From assembly GCA_029262795.1 (NCBI GenBank), contig JAJCYT010000032.1, positions 1 through 64,000 of the forward strand: DNA of 64,000 nucleotides. Reading direction: 5' to 3'. The stretch is from Candidatus Fraserbacteria bacterium (GTDB lineage Bacteria > Bipolaricaulota > Bipolaricaulia > RBG-16-55-9 > JAJCYT01). The number at the start of each line of letters is the position of its first letter. Within the stretch, counting starts at the first letter, position 1. Below are positions 1-8,652 of this stretch, piece after piece. The translations under genes and the position numbers were made by a program. Under the pieces are notes generated by a model, which was not told where the DNA came from, ran no database searches, and saw only the letters and a program-made list of their open reading frames with translations.

Positions 1-767
1 TGCCGGCTGGCCAGTTCTTTACCTCCGTGCCGTTTGGCTTTACCTATTCACAAATGATGGCCTGGATTTATGGCGGAGGTGGCCTGGAGTTGTGGCACGA
101 AACCTACGAGCCTTTCGGTGCGATTGCCTTCCCGATGTTGACCACAGGCGTGCAGATGGGTGGTTGGTTCAACAAAGAGATTAACAGTTTGGACGATTTG
201 CGTGGCCTGAAAATGCGCATCCCCGGACTCGGTGGCAAAGTGATGGCCAAAGCTGGTGTGGACACTGTGGTGCTGCCTGGCGCTGAAATTTTTACCGCTA
301 TGCAGACAGGCACCATTGACGCCTGCGAATGGGTTGGTCCCTATCACGATCAAATTTTGGGCTTTCCTGAAATTGCTAAATATTATTATCACCCAGGCTG
401 GCATGAGCCAGGTCCAGTGACCGAATTGAATCTCAACAAAGATGCCTGGGACAAATTACCGAAAGAACTTCAATTGATCGTTCAAGCCTCGGCCACCGAT
501 GCGACGAACTGGTCGTTCGCTCAGTTTGAAACAGAAAATTACAAAGCACTTGCGGCCTTGAAAGAAGAATCACCTGAGGTCGAAATTCGCCGCTTCCCCG
601 ATGAAGTGCTGGCTGAATTGCAACGCTTGACTCCTGTGGTATTTGATGAGGAATCTGAAAACAACGCACAATTTGCAAAAGTTCGAGCTGCTTATGACAG
701 TTATTCCACCGGATTGGCCAGCTGGAGTGAAATCTCGTTGCTGTCTTATCTCAATTCCATTGAATAA
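1..767 (+). CDS. TRAP transporter solute-binding receptor (DctP family), 5'-truncated
   Basis: C-terminal 254 residues of a periplasmic receptor for a TRAP-type (tripartite, ion-gradient-driven) organic-acid transporter. The frame is open from base 3, so the gene starts outside the window and its signal peptide is not visible. Family hallmarks include the GGGGLELW segment, a GVQMGGWF stretch, the GLKMRIPGLGG block that shapes the ligand site, and EWVGPYHDQILGF followed by KYYYHPGWHEPG. These resemble the DctP subgroup that binds carboxylates such as 2-oxoacids; the ligand cannot be fixed from sequence. A strong hairpin terminator follows within 15 bases of the stop, so DctQ/DctM are not downstream and, if linked, lie upstream. 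Confidence 0.92.
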   Translation, partial: PAGQFFTSVPFGFTYSQMMAWIYGGGGLELWHETYEPFGAIAFPMLTTGVQMGGWFNKEINSLDDLRGLKMRIPGLGGKVMAKAGVDTVVLPGAEIFTAMQTGTIDACEWVGPYHDQILGFPEIAKYYYHPGWHEPGPVTELNLNKDAWDKLPKELQLIVQASATDATNWSFAQFETENYKALAALKEESPEVEIRRFPDEVLAELQRLTPVVFDEESENNAQFAKVRAAYDSYSTGLASWSEISLLSYLNSIE

Positions 768-777
768 AATTTCAATC

Positions 778-809
778 AAGCAGGGTCAGCCAATGACCCT
801 GCTTTTCTT
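778..809 (+). terminator. Rho-independent terminator after the TRAP receptor
   Basis: An 11-base perfect stem, AAGCAGGGTCA with its complement around a 5-base loop, is followed by a T-rich tract. It starts 10 bases after the receptor stop codon and ends just before the Shine-Dalgarno of the next gene. Confidence 0.85.
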
Positions 810-821
810 TAAAGGTAAACA

Positions 822-1433
822 ATGTCTGAATTCAACAATACGTACTTTGAAGACCAAACGTTTGAGCATGTGGATGGTGCGGAGCAGACGTTTGTTAAAA
901 AATCTTTCACTCGATGCATGTTTCAAAGCTGCCAGTTTTTTGAAACCACATTTGAAAACTGTCGCTTTGAAAAATGTCACTTTCTCGACAGCGACCTTAG
1001 CATGGCCAAGGTCAAAGATTGCACCTGGCTCGACGTTCAGTTTGAAAAATGCAAGCTGATGGGCATTAACTGGGCACAAAGCAAAACCCTGCACATCCTT
1101 GATATGGATTTTAAAAATTGTGTGCTGACCTATGGATCATTTATGGAGTTGGATTTAAAACACCTCACATTTGAAGATTGTTTGATTAAAGAAGCCAACT
1201 TTGGAGAAGCTGATTTAACGGACGTTGTTTTCGCTCGATGCGACCTCACCGAATCAGATTTTCTCCACACCAACCTGACTGGCGTCGACTTTCGTACCTC
1301 TAAAAACTACGCCATCAATCTCAATGACAACAAAGTGGAAGGCGCAAAGTTCACCTTCCCTGAGGCGTTGTCCCTATTGAAAAGTTACAACATCACTATT
1401 GAATTTGATCACAAAGGTGGCGATGACGGTTAG
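822..1433 (+). CDS. Pentapeptide-repeat protein
   Basis: 203 residues built largely of pentapeptide-repeat-like units with a central F or L every five residues, for example CRFEKCHFLDSDLSMAKV and ADLTDVVFARCDLTESDF. Such proteins fold into a right-handed quadrilateral beta-helix. The family includes Qnr/MfpA-type gyrase-protecting DNA mimics and many proteins of unknown role. There is no signal peptide, so it is probably cytoplasmic. The start is the ATG with AAAGGT 5 bases upstream. Its last four bases overlap the end of the convergent MBL gene. It has many Cys and acidic residues, but no specific evidence ties it to gyrase, so the function stays open. Confidence 0.8.
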   Translation: MSEFNNTYFEDQTFEHVDGAEQTFVKKSFTRCMFQSCQFFETTFENCRFEKCHFLDSDLSMAKVKDCTWLDVQFEKCKLMGINWAQSKTLHILDMDFKNCVLTYGSFMELDLKHLTFEDCLIKEANFGEADLTDVVFARCDLTESDFLHTNLTGVDFRTSKNYAINLNDNKVEGAKFTFPEALSLLKSYNITIEFDHKGGDDG

Positions 1434-2338
1434 TTTTCACGTTGACGTTTTAAATATAAAAGCACACCAATCACATTCATGCCGATTTCTTCATTGGACA
1501 TCAAAGAATCGTAATGGCCGTCATAATCGGGAAGCAATTTCTTGACAAAATGATTGCGGATGCTTTCAAAATCATCGGTGGTGTCATAAATTTTTTCGAT
1601 ATTCGTCACCCACTGTATCAGTAAGTCGGCATAGTCATCCAGGCGATTTTCTGCTTTGTAGGCACCATAGTGAGTGTACAGCAGCATCTTTGGGTGAAGT
1701 GCTTTGAGCTGGTTAAGTGTTTCCAGGGCTTCTCCCAAACGAAACGCTGGCGGTGGGGTCGTGACTGAAATTTTTTCAATTTCTTTTAAATAAATCCCAC
1801 AGGCATCGGCAGTAAACAATGCGTGATATTCTGGCACAAATACACAAAATTGATGCGGTGCATGACCAGGCGCATGAATAATTTCGATAGAAAAATCATC
1901 CTGTAATTTAAATGTTTCGCCGCCACTTACTTTGATCAAACGATCTTCAGTAATGGGAATCATTTCACCGTAGCGCTCAAACAAACTGCCGACCGCACGC
2001 TCTACACTTTTGACCAAATCGGCTGGATCAACCAGATAGCGAGCCGCTTTGTCATACACAAACACCTGAGCATTTGGGCAGGCTTGCGCCAAGCCGCCTG
2101 CGCCACCTGCATGATCCATGTGAATATGAGTAGGGATGATGTATTTGACATCCTCTGGAGAAATGTTGAGTTCTTCCAGCCCTTCCAGAATGCGAGGCAC
2201 ACTGTAACTGAATCCTGTTTCGATGATGACAGGCGATTCAGTGTCCACCAGAAACACGCCCGTATATTCCGGCATGTTGATTAAACCGGCGTCCAGCAAG
2301 TGAACGTGCGGAACGCCGGTATTCGTCAATAAAGTCAT
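1430..2338 (-). CDS. MBL-fold metallo-hydrolase
   Basis: 302 residues with the metallo-beta-lactamase metal motif HIHMDH (H71, H73, D75, H76). Later ligand-region motifs are HAPGHAPHQFC, FTADACG and YTHYG, so both metal sites look intact. There is no signal peptide. The family covers glyoxalase II-like thioesterases, lactonases and flavo-diiron relatives; the substrate is not predictable here. The gene starts 2 bases after the stop of the isocitrate dehydrogenase gene, so the two are very likely co-transcribed. Confidence 0.85.
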   Translation of the reverse strand: MTLLTNTGVPHVHLLDAGLINMPEYTGVFLVDTESPVIIETGFSYSVPRILEGLEELNISPEDVKYIIPTHIHMDHAGGAGGLAQACPNAQVFVYDKAARYLVDPADLVKSVERAVGSLFERYGEMIPITEDRLIKVSGGETFKLQDDFSIEIIHAPGHAPHQFCVFVPEYHALFTADACGIYLKEIEKISVTTPPPAFRLGEALETLNQLKALHPKMLLYTHYGAYKAENRLDDYADLLIQWVTNIEKIYDTTDDFESIRNHFVKKLLPDYDGHYDSLMSNEEIGMNVIGVLLYLKRQREN

Positions 2339-2340
2339 GA

Positions 2341-3585
2341 TCAGCCCATGTTGGCGACAATGGCTTCGCCAAATTCTGAAGTGGATACGGTGGTTGCGCC
2401 ATCCATCTGGCGCGCCAGATCGTAGGTTACAGTCTTGTTCTGAATGGCAGCTTCAACGCCTTTGCTCAACAAATCAGCCGCTTCGAGCCAGCCGATATGT
2501 TGCAGCATCATCAGCGCACTCAAAATAAGCGACGTTGGATTGACCTTGTTTTGATTGGTGTATTTGGGGGCGGTGCCATGGGTGGCTTCAAACAAAGCCA
2601 CTTCATCGCTGATGTTGGCACCAGGTGCCATGCCCATGCCGCCAACCTGAGCAGCCAAAGCATCAGACAAATAATCGCCGTTCAGATTCGGGCAGGCGAC
2701 CACAGAATATTCTTTGGGACGCAACAACACATGCTGGAAGATGATGTCCGCAATGCGATCATTGAGTAGGATTTTGCCTTCAGGCATTTTGCCATCGTAC
2801 TTATCCCACAAATCGCTTTCAGCGATGACGGTATCGGCAAATTCTTCCTTGGCCAGTTCGTATCCCCAGCGCTGAAAGGCACCTTCGGTAAACTTCATGA
2901 TGTTGCCTTTGTGCATCATGGTCACGGTATGACGCTTTTGGTCGATGGCATATTGAATTGCTTTTCGAATCAAACGTCGTGAGCCGGTGCGGCTGATGGG
3001 TTTGAGGCCAATGCCAGTGTCATCGGTCAAATCAATATCAAATTCACTTTTTAGAAAGTTGGTCACCTTTTTGGCTTCAGGGGTACCAGCTTCCCATTCG
3101 ATGCCTTTGTAGGTATCTTCCATGTTTTCACGGAAGATGGTGATATCCGTATATTCAGGGTGTTTCAATGGGCTGGGTGTGCCGTTGTAATAGCGCACCG
3201 GACGCACACAGGCATACAAATTCAACAACTGACGTAAAGACACATTCAAACTGCGAAAGCCGCCGCCCACAGGCGTGGTCAGCGGACCTTTGATCGAAAC
3301 AGAAAATTCCTGAATGGCTTCCAACGTTTCATCAGGCAGATAACTGCCAGTAACGTCATTGGCTTTTTCGCCTGCATAAATTTCCATCCAGGCAATTTTT
3401 TTCTCGCCACCATAGGCTTTGAGTACTGCGCCATCAATCACATGACGCATCGCGCGGGTGATGTCCGACCCAATGCCGTCCCCTTCGATAAATGGAATGA
3501 TGGGGTTGTTGGGCACATTTAATTGATTATTGTTATTTGTTATTTTTTCGCCGGTGTCCGGCACTTTTGCAAACTGATAGCTCAT
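2341..3585 (-). CDS. icd: Isocitrate dehydrogenase, E. coli type (NADP-dependent)
   Basis: 414 residues, close to the 416 of E. coli Icd. It oxidatively decarboxylates isocitrate to 2-oxoglutarate in the TCA cycle. The substrate loop RSLNVSLRQ carries Ser112, equivalent to the Ser113 that AceK phosphorylates in enterobacteria. The coenzyme region keeps the NADP pattern: KY in HGTAPKY, V in NKVNP, Y and R in VTYDLAR. The start is ATG with AGGAGGATG 10 bases upstream. It is followed after 2 bases by the MBL hydrolase. A second, distantly related isocitrate dehydrogenase lies 2.4 kb away on the other strand. Confidence 0.95.
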   Translation of the reverse strand: MSYQFAKVPDTGEKITNNNNQLNVPNNPIIPFIEGDGIGSDITRAMRHVIDGAVLKAYGGEKKIAWMEIYAGEKANDVTGSYLPDETLEAIQEFSVSIKGPLTTPVGGGFRSLNVSLRQLLNLYACVRPVRYYNGTPSPLKHPEYTDITIFRENMEDTYKGIEWEAGTPEAKKVTNFLKSEFDIDLTDDTGIGLKPISRTGSRRLIRKAIQYAIDQKRHTVTMMHKGNIMKFTEGAFQRWGYELAKEEFADTVIAESDLWDKYDGKMPEGKILLNDRIADIIFQHVLLRPKEYSVVACPNLNGDYLSDALAAQVGGMGMAPGANISDEVALFEATHGTAPKYTNQNKVNPTSLILSALMMLQHIGWLEAADLLSKGVEAAIQNKTVTYDLARQMDGATTVSTSEFGEAIVANMG

Positions 3586-3690
3586 GGAAACGTCATCCTC
3601 CTATGTGGTGTGTACATGATACAAATGGGCGAAAAAGCGGGCAAGCGGATGGACAAAGATCAAGGAATTTTTGGAAAACACTACGAATTT

Positions 3691-3728
3691 CAAATCCCCC
3701 AACCCCCTTTTCTAAAGGGGGCTACGAT
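3691..3728. repeat. Dispersed C/G-run hairpin repeat, copy 1
   Basis: The segment reads ATCCCCCAACCCCCTTT, a short loop, then AAAGGGGGCTACGATT. The same element occurs in inverted orientation at 10795-10835. Both copies lie between genes. The stem could act as a terminator or an mRNA-end structure for the amidohydrolase or icd transcripts. Similar C-run elements are widespread as short dispersed bacterial repeats. Confidence 0.7.
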
Positions 3729-3791
3729 TTGACTGCGTGTATTGGTTCTAGTGTTCGTTGCCTCGTTCTTTTCGAAGGGGAATCAGAATCA

Positions 3792-5531
3792 TTAAAATGA
3801 TGCGTCCTGGAAAACGACTCTGCCTCCCAGCATGGTCAATAACACGTTGGTTCTGTCAATCTGGCTGACTGGAACTTCAAACAGATTGTGATCCAACACA
3901 ATTAGGTCAGCAAGCTTATCGACTTCAATGGAGCCAGTGCTGCCTTCTTGATGTAACAAAAATGCCACATCCAGTGTCATCATTCGCAAAGCGGTTTCAA
4001 GGTTTGCAATGCCTTCATTGCTGCGAGTCAATACAGATTTGATCTTTTCAAACGGTGACAACGAATCCGCATCCCAGTCGCTGCTGAGGACGACGGTCGC
4101 GCCTGTTTTAAGGATCGAGGCCGCAGGCAACAAGTCATTTGCACGACTGCCAATCACTTCAGCAATCAGATTCGCATACTGAAGATCGGTAGATCCTGGT
4201 GCCAGTTGGAAATCTGCAACCACACCTAATTCTTTGAAACGTGGTCGATCTGCTTGATCAATCAAATACAAATGCGTGATTCGATGGCGAGCATCTTCGG
4301 CAGCACTGCTTTGTGCCTGCTCGATTGCATCCAAAGCCAACCCTGCACCGCGATCTCCGGTGGCGTGGAAGTGAAGTTGATATCCAATATCAGCCAAACT
4401 GCTTGCATACCTGTTTAGTGTTTCGGTTTCAAAATACAAAAAACCCTTTTCATCGGTTCCAGGTAGATCAAGGAAAAAATCATAAGGGTCATTTAAAGCA
4501 GATGTGCCTAAATCTAAAATGCCATCCACATAAATTTTAGCCTGATTGAATCGCACCAAGCCATTGGCATCGTTATTGAACAAACGACCTAGTTCAGCGA
4601 TCTGCTCATCAAAAGGGCGATCAGGGAACACATAAAATGCATTGCTCGCGCGAACACTGAGTGTGCCCTCTCGTTCAGCACGCGCCCAGATGTCCTGATG
4701 ATTGCGTGGCCAGTAGCCGCCTGCATCACTGACGCTGGTGATACCAAATCCAGACAACGTTTGCAGCGCACCTAAAAAGTTTTGATAGGTAAAGTTCAGA
4801 TTGTCCTGAGTGGGCAAAAGAGAGGCAGTTCTCAGTTTTTGCTGTGCATTTTCCAGCACAATGCCATTGAGGTTGCCTTGTGCGTCTCGGCCTAAAGTGC
4901 CACCCTGCGGATGACCGTTAATTTGATCATAACCCACCGCTTGCAGTGCCAATGTGTTGGCCCAAGCGCCGTGGCCCAAATCATCCTGAATGACCACAGG
5001 TCGATTTGGAATGGCACTGTCAATCAGATCCAATGGGGATTCATTCAATTCAAAAAGATCAATCATCGAAACACCTGCGCCGCGCACCCACTCCGAATTG
5101 CTTTGCTGTTGGGCGCAATCTTGTAACTCTCGTCGGTACTGATTCGCTGATGCTGTTGCAGACAGGATGCACAATTGCTCGTTGTTGCCTGCTTCGACAG
5201 CGTGAAGGTGTGGATCCTGAAACCCTGGCATGAGCATTAAGCCTTCAAGATCAATCACTTCGGTCTGATTGCCAATCCAGACTTCAGTACCAGCATTGTT
5301 TCCCACATACACAATAAAACCATTTTGAATTGCCACTGCTTCGGCCCAAGGGTTCGATTCATTAACGGTATACACAGCCGCATTGATGAACACAGTGTCT
5401 GCAACACTGGATTGAGCTGTGGTTGTTTTCTCGCTGATATTGTCTTCGAGGCCGAGCAGCACTGTTGGTGTGCAGGCAGTTAAGGAAATGATAAATGCAA
5501 TTAAGACACTTGATCCGAGCCAACGTATCAT
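3792..5531 (-). CDS. Amidohydrolase family 3 (YtcJ-like) lipoprotein
   Basis: 579 residues. The N-terminus is a lipoprotein signal with lipobox LTAC (Cys20), so the enzyme is probably exported and lipid-anchored. The mature part is a metal-dependent amidohydrolase: an N-terminal beta-sandwich strand (VFINAAVYTVNESNPWAEAV), the metal motif DPHLHAVE, the barrel motif HFHATGDRGAG, and the late Asp in VVLSSDWDADS. The C-terminus returns to the sandwich (DKLADLIVLDHNLFEVP). YtcJ-like enzymes hydrolyse amide or imide bonds, but the physiological substrates are mostly unknown. An AGGTTGAACC segment near the ATG start gives a modest ribosome-binding site. Confidence 0.88.
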   Translation of the reverse strand: MIRWLGSSVLIAFIISLTACTPTVLLGLEDNISEKTTTAQSSVADTVFINAAVYTVNESNPWAEAVAIQNGFIVYVGNNAGTEVWIGNQTEVIDLEGLMLMPGFQDPHLHAVEAGNNEQLCILSATASANQYRRELQDCAQQQSNSEWVRGAGVSMIDLFELNESPLDLIDSAIPNRPVVIQDDLGHGAWANTLALQAVGYDQINGHPQGGTLGRDAQGNLNGIVLENAQQKLRTASLLPTQDNLNFTYQNFLGALQTLSGFGITSVSDAGGYWPRNHQDIWARAEREGTLSVRASNAFYVFPDRPFDEQIAELGRLFNNDANGLVRFNQAKIYVDGILDLGTSALNDPYDFFLDLPGTDEKGFLYFETETLNRYASSLADIGYQLHFHATGDRGAGLALDAIEQAQSSAAEDARHRITHLYLIDQADRPRFKELGVVADFQLAPGSTDLQYANLIAEVIGSRANDLLPAASILKTGATVVLSSDWDADSLSPFEKIKSVLTRSNEGIANLETALRMMTLDVAFLLHQEGSTGSIEVDKLADLIVLDHNLFEVPVSQIDRTNVLLTMLGGRVVFQDASF

Positions 5532-5603
5532 GGTTCAACCTCCGAAGTGTTTTGATCGATGTGGATGTCTATTTGCGTGAGAATGACGTACTAAGAGCTA
5601 AAA

Positions 5604-5891
5604 TTAATCGTCGAATACACCAGGAACGATAAAGTGGTCGCCATCCTGCTGGGGTGCATTTTTGAGCGCGTCTTCCTGAGACACACTGGGACGATGCTCA
5701 TCGACGCGCAAAACGTTTTGAGTGTCGATGACGTGTTTCATGGGTTCGACATTTGAGGTGTCCAGTTCATCAAGCTTTTGGAAATAATCCAAAATGTTGG
5801 ACAGTTGAACTTTAAATTGTTCGCGTTCTTCGTCCGTGATTTTCAGGCGGGCGAGGTTGGCAATGTGCATCACTTCTTTGTCGTCAATCAT
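5604..5891 (-). CDS. gatC: Aspartyl/glutamyl-tRNA amidotransferase subunit C
   Basis: 95 residues, the usual GatC length. The family motifs are the N-terminal VMHIANLARLKITDEE, then NILDYFQKLDELDT, EPMKHV and VLRVDEHRPS, and the C-terminal FIVPGVFDD. GatC bridges GatA and GatB in the enzyme that converts Glu-tRNA(Gln) or Asp-tRNA(Asn) to the amide. Three in-frame ATGs lie close together. I chose the innermost because AAGGAA sits 6 bases upstream of it and the resulting length fits the family. gatA and gatB are not adjacent. Confidence 0.9.
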   Translation of the reverse strand: MIDDKEVMHIANLARLKITDEEREQFKVQLSNILDYFQKLDELDTSNVEPMKHVIDTQNVLRVDEHRPSVSQEDALKNAPQQDGDHFIVPGVFDD

Positions 5892-5951
5892 CGGCATTTC
5901 CTTCATCTGTCGTGTGTCGATTTATGGCATACAGTTTACCCTCAAAATAGA

Positions 5952-5980
5952 TCGAAAAACAAGCAATCAAGCTGTATAAT
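5952..5980 (+). promoter_or_regulatory. Sigma70-type promoter for the second isocitrate dehydrogenase gene
   Basis: A perfect TATAAT at 5975-5980 is preceded, 17 bases upstream, by TCGAAA as a 4/6 match to the -35 box. It lies about 47 bases before the start codon, in the divergent gap with gatC. Confidence 0.6.
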
Positions 5981-6026
5981 CGCCTCTGTTCTCAACTATA
6001 AAACTTGATGAAGCGGAGGCTGGAGA

Positions 6027-7469
6027 ATGGCGAAAGTTCCAGTAACCGTTGCCTACGGCGACGGCATCGGCCCAGAAATTATGGAAGCCACATTGCATGT
6101 GTTGGATAAAGCAGGGGCCGAACTTGAAATAGAAGAAATTGTAGTAGGCAAAAGTCTTTATGAAAACGGGTTTAGTTCCGGCATCAAACCCGAAGCCTGG
6201 GATTCTCTTAGACGCACCAAAGTATTTTTAAAAGCCCCAATTACTACGCCTCAGGGCGGTGGGATGAAAAGTCTCAATGTGACCATTCGTAAAACACTGG
6301 GATTGTATGCCAATGTTCGGCCCTGTATTTCCTACGCGCCGTATGTGCGAACCAAGCATCCTTATGTGGATTTGGTCATCATCCGAGAAAATGAAGAGGA
6401 TTTGTATGCAGGGATTGAATATCGTCAGACACAAGAAGTGACTCAGGCACTCAAGCTGATTTCGCGCCCTGGGTCGGAAAAAATTATCCGCTATGCGTTT
6501 GAATACACGAAACATCGTGGGCGCAAAAAGCTTACCTGCTTTACCAAAGACAATATCATGAAAATCAGTGATGGTTTGTTTCATCAGGTGTTTGATGAAA
6601 TTGCCCAGGATTATCCTGAAATTCAGACTGAACATATGATTGTGGATATTGGCATGGCACGCCTGGCAGATACGCCGGAATATTTTGATGCTGTGGTGGT
6701 GCCCAATCTTTATGGTGATATTGTGTCTGACATTGCGGCACAGCTTACAGGGTCTGTCGGTTTGGCAGGGTCATCAAATTTGGGTGATCACGGTGCGATG
6801 TTTGAAGCCATTCATGGGTCTGCACCCGATATTGCAGGGCAAGGTGTCGCCAACCCTTCTGGTTTGTTGTTGGGAGCCGTGTTGATGCTGGATCATATTG
6901 ATCAAGGTCAGGTGGCCGAACGCATCCGCAACGCCTGGCACAAAACCATCGAGGATGGGATTCACACCGGCGATATTTTTAATGAAGTCAAAAGTAAAGA
7001 AAAAGTGGGTACCAAGGCTTTTGCACAGGCCGTGGTTGATCGCCTGGGCGAAGAGCCGGATTCGCTTCGCAGAACACATTATCAGGCAGATGCTTTTTCG
7101 ATGCCGGTGTATACGCGAAAGCCGAAGACTAAAAAAGAGCTGGTTGGGGTCGATGTGTTCTTCGACAATGAAGACGCTGATGTTGAAGCGTTTGCCGTAC
7201 AGCTTCAAGCTTTGACAGGCGATTCGTTCCAGCTTGCTTTGATTAGCAATCGCGGTGTCAAAGTCTGGCCGGACGGATTTCCCGAAACATTTTGCACCGA
7301 CCATTGGCGCGTGCGCCTTATGGGAGCAAGCGACGGTGCAGTGGTGTCTCACCAGGATGTGGCCCAATTGTTACAGCGCATGGCTGATGCAGGTTTGGAT
7401 TTCATTCAGACCGAACACCTTTATCACTTTGATGGTGAACGAGGCTATTCCTTAGGCCAGGGGCAGTAA
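6027..7469 (+). CDS. Isocitrate dehydrogenase, Rickettsia/Thermus-like long form, probably NAD-dependent
   Basis: 480 residues. The first ~335 form an isopropylmalate/isocitrate-dehydrogenase fold (GDGIGPEIM, the substrate loop KSLNVTIRKTLGLYANVRP, and NLYGDIVSD). A ~140-residue C-terminal extension follows, as in the ~480-500-residue isocitrate dehydrogenases of Rickettsia and Thermus. The Ser in SLNV replaces the hydrophobic residue typical of isopropylmalate dehydrogenase and supports isocitrate as substrate. The coenzyme loop HGSAPDIAG has Asp268-Ile269, the classic NAD signature, where icd at 2341-3585 has Lys-Tyr. NAD use is therefore inferred. The start ATG has GGAGGCTGGAGA upstream and its own TATAAT promoter. 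Confidence 0.85.
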   Translation: MAKVPVTVAYGDGIGPEIMEATLHVLDKAGAELEIEEIVVGKSLYENGFSSGIKPEAWDSLRRTKVFLKAPITTPQGGGMKSLNVTIRKTLGLYANVRPCISYAPYVRTKHPYVDLVIIRENEEDLYAGIEYRQTQEVTQALKLISRPGSEKIIRYAFEYTKHRGRKKLTCFTKDNIMKISDGLFHQVFDEIAQDYPEIQTEHMIVDIGMARLADTPEYFDAVVVPNLYGDIVSDIAAQLTGSVGLAGSSNLGDHGAMFEAIHGSAPDIAGQGVANPSGLLLGAVLMLDHIDQGQVAERIRNAWHKTIEDGIHTGDIFNEVKSKEKVGTKAFAQAVVDRLGEEPDSLRRTHYQADAFSMPVYTRKPKTKKELVGVDVFFDNEDADVEAFAVQLQALTGDSFQLALISNRGVKVWPDGFPETFCTDHWRVRLMGASDGAVVSHQDVAQLLQRMADAGLDFIQTEHLYHFDGERGYSLGQGQ

Positions 7470-7544
7470 GCCACGCGTACATCCAAACTGAGGCTGACGT
7501 TTGTCCTTGAGGCAAATCTTTTGGCAAAGTACCGTTCAGGAGAA

Positions 7545-8585
7545 ATGTCAAGGAATTTTTTGTTTCGAAGTTTTCATGCCATCATCCTGACTGGATTTGT
7601 CTTTCTACTTTGGGGATGTACCCCTGGCATGGGGCAAATCGGTGGCGTTGCCACCGATGCCAATGGCAAAGTGCTCAGCTTTGCCGAAGTGCATTTGGGC
7701 GAGCACATGACCACCACCAATGTCCAGGGGCAATATCAGCTCATTGACATTCAGCCTGGATTCTATTACTTCAAAGTGCTTGCCAAAGGGTTTTACACAC
7801 ATGAAGCCATTGTGGATGTGTTGTCTGGTGTTCAGCGCGTGGATGTGGCTTTAACGCCGCAGCCAGAGCGTGTCCAACTCACACAAGCAACCGCTTCCGC
7901 TAAAGGATCAGGCGCATCGACGCCAGAGCCAGCTTCTCAGTCAGAGCCAGAAACGGTGACTGAATCACCCACTGTCCAGCCTTCAACTGAAGCGCAAGAA
8001 GAAACATCAGCTCAGCCAACTGAAGTCATCATTCCTGATTTTAAGCTACCTCTGCCAGGCGGCTATGACTGGTTGTTGAGCACCGAACCTGGCGGCGGTT
8101 TCTACGGTGGTGATCCAAACTTGGGCCATCGAGGGCGCGCTTATTTTGCCATGGATATTATTGACAACAACCGACAGCAGGGCGAGCTTCACGGCTTTCC
8201 CGTACCGGTTTTGGCTGCTGCGGATGGTGTGGTGACTGAAATTCGTAACACCGTGATCTGTCAGGCATGCGAGTTTGGCTATGGTAATTTTGTGCGTGTG
8301 GATCATGGCAATGGCTTTACGGCGGTGTACGCACACCTTCGTTATCCCAGCGTTTCGGTTGATCCAGGTGACAAAGTTCGTCAGGGGCAAGTGTTGGGCT
8401 TTATGGGCAACACGGGGCATAGTACGGGCATTCATTTGCATTTTGAGATTCGTTATTTAAACGAAGGCATCAAACAAGCCGATGTTCTCAATGGTGTCAT
8501 GATGGATGGGTTATCGTTGTCCAGATACAAGGTGGGGACAGTCTCCCGCCCGAAATATTACACCTCCAGCCAAAAAGGGCCTTAG
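7545..8585 (+). CDS. M23 (LytM-type) peptidase lipoprotein with carboxypeptidase-regulatory-like domain
   Basis: 346 residues from the ATG at 7545. The lipoprotein signal ends LLWGC (Cys25). It continues with a carboxypeptidase-regulatory-like beta-sandwich (GGVATDANGKVLSFAEV to about residue 105), then a Pro/Ser/Thr/Glu-rich linker (~110-165). The C-terminal M23 domain has AMDIIDNN, VLAAADGVVTE, YAHL and HLHFEI. The Zn-ligand pattern (H/D early, HxH late) appears intact, so a peptidoglycan endopeptidase is likely. AGGAG is only 2 bases before this ATG; an in-frame TTG at 7521 is the alternative start but would displace the signal peptide. Confidence 0.85.
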   Translation: MSRNFLFRSFHAIILTGFVFLLWGCTPGMGQIGGVATDANGKVLSFAEVHLGEHMTTTNVQGQYQLIDIQPGFYYFKVLAKGFYTHEAIVDVLSGVQRVDVALTPQPERVQLTQATASAKGSGASTPEPASQSEPETVTESPTVQPSTEAQEETSAQPTEVIIPDFKLPLPGGYDWLLSTEPGGGFYGGDPNLGHRGRAYFAMDIIDNNRQQGELHGFPVPVLAAADGVVTEIRNTVICQACEFGYGNFVRVDHGNGFTAVYAHLRYPSVSVDPGDKVRQGQVLGFMGNTGHSTGIHLHFEIRYLNEGIKQADVLNGVMMDGLSLSRYKVGTVSRPKYYTSSQKGP

Positions 8586-8652
8586 AGAAACTTGAAGCTG
8601 GCCCATCTTCTACTTAAACTGCCTTGTTTAACAGAGCAATTATGGGTTTGAG

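Noticed and set aside
48-404. Long opposite-strand frames over the TRAP receptor and over many other genes (for example 20460-20816, 23799-24653, 32775-33356)
   Set aside because: They mirror clear coding genes, lack ribosome sites and show shadow-type composition.
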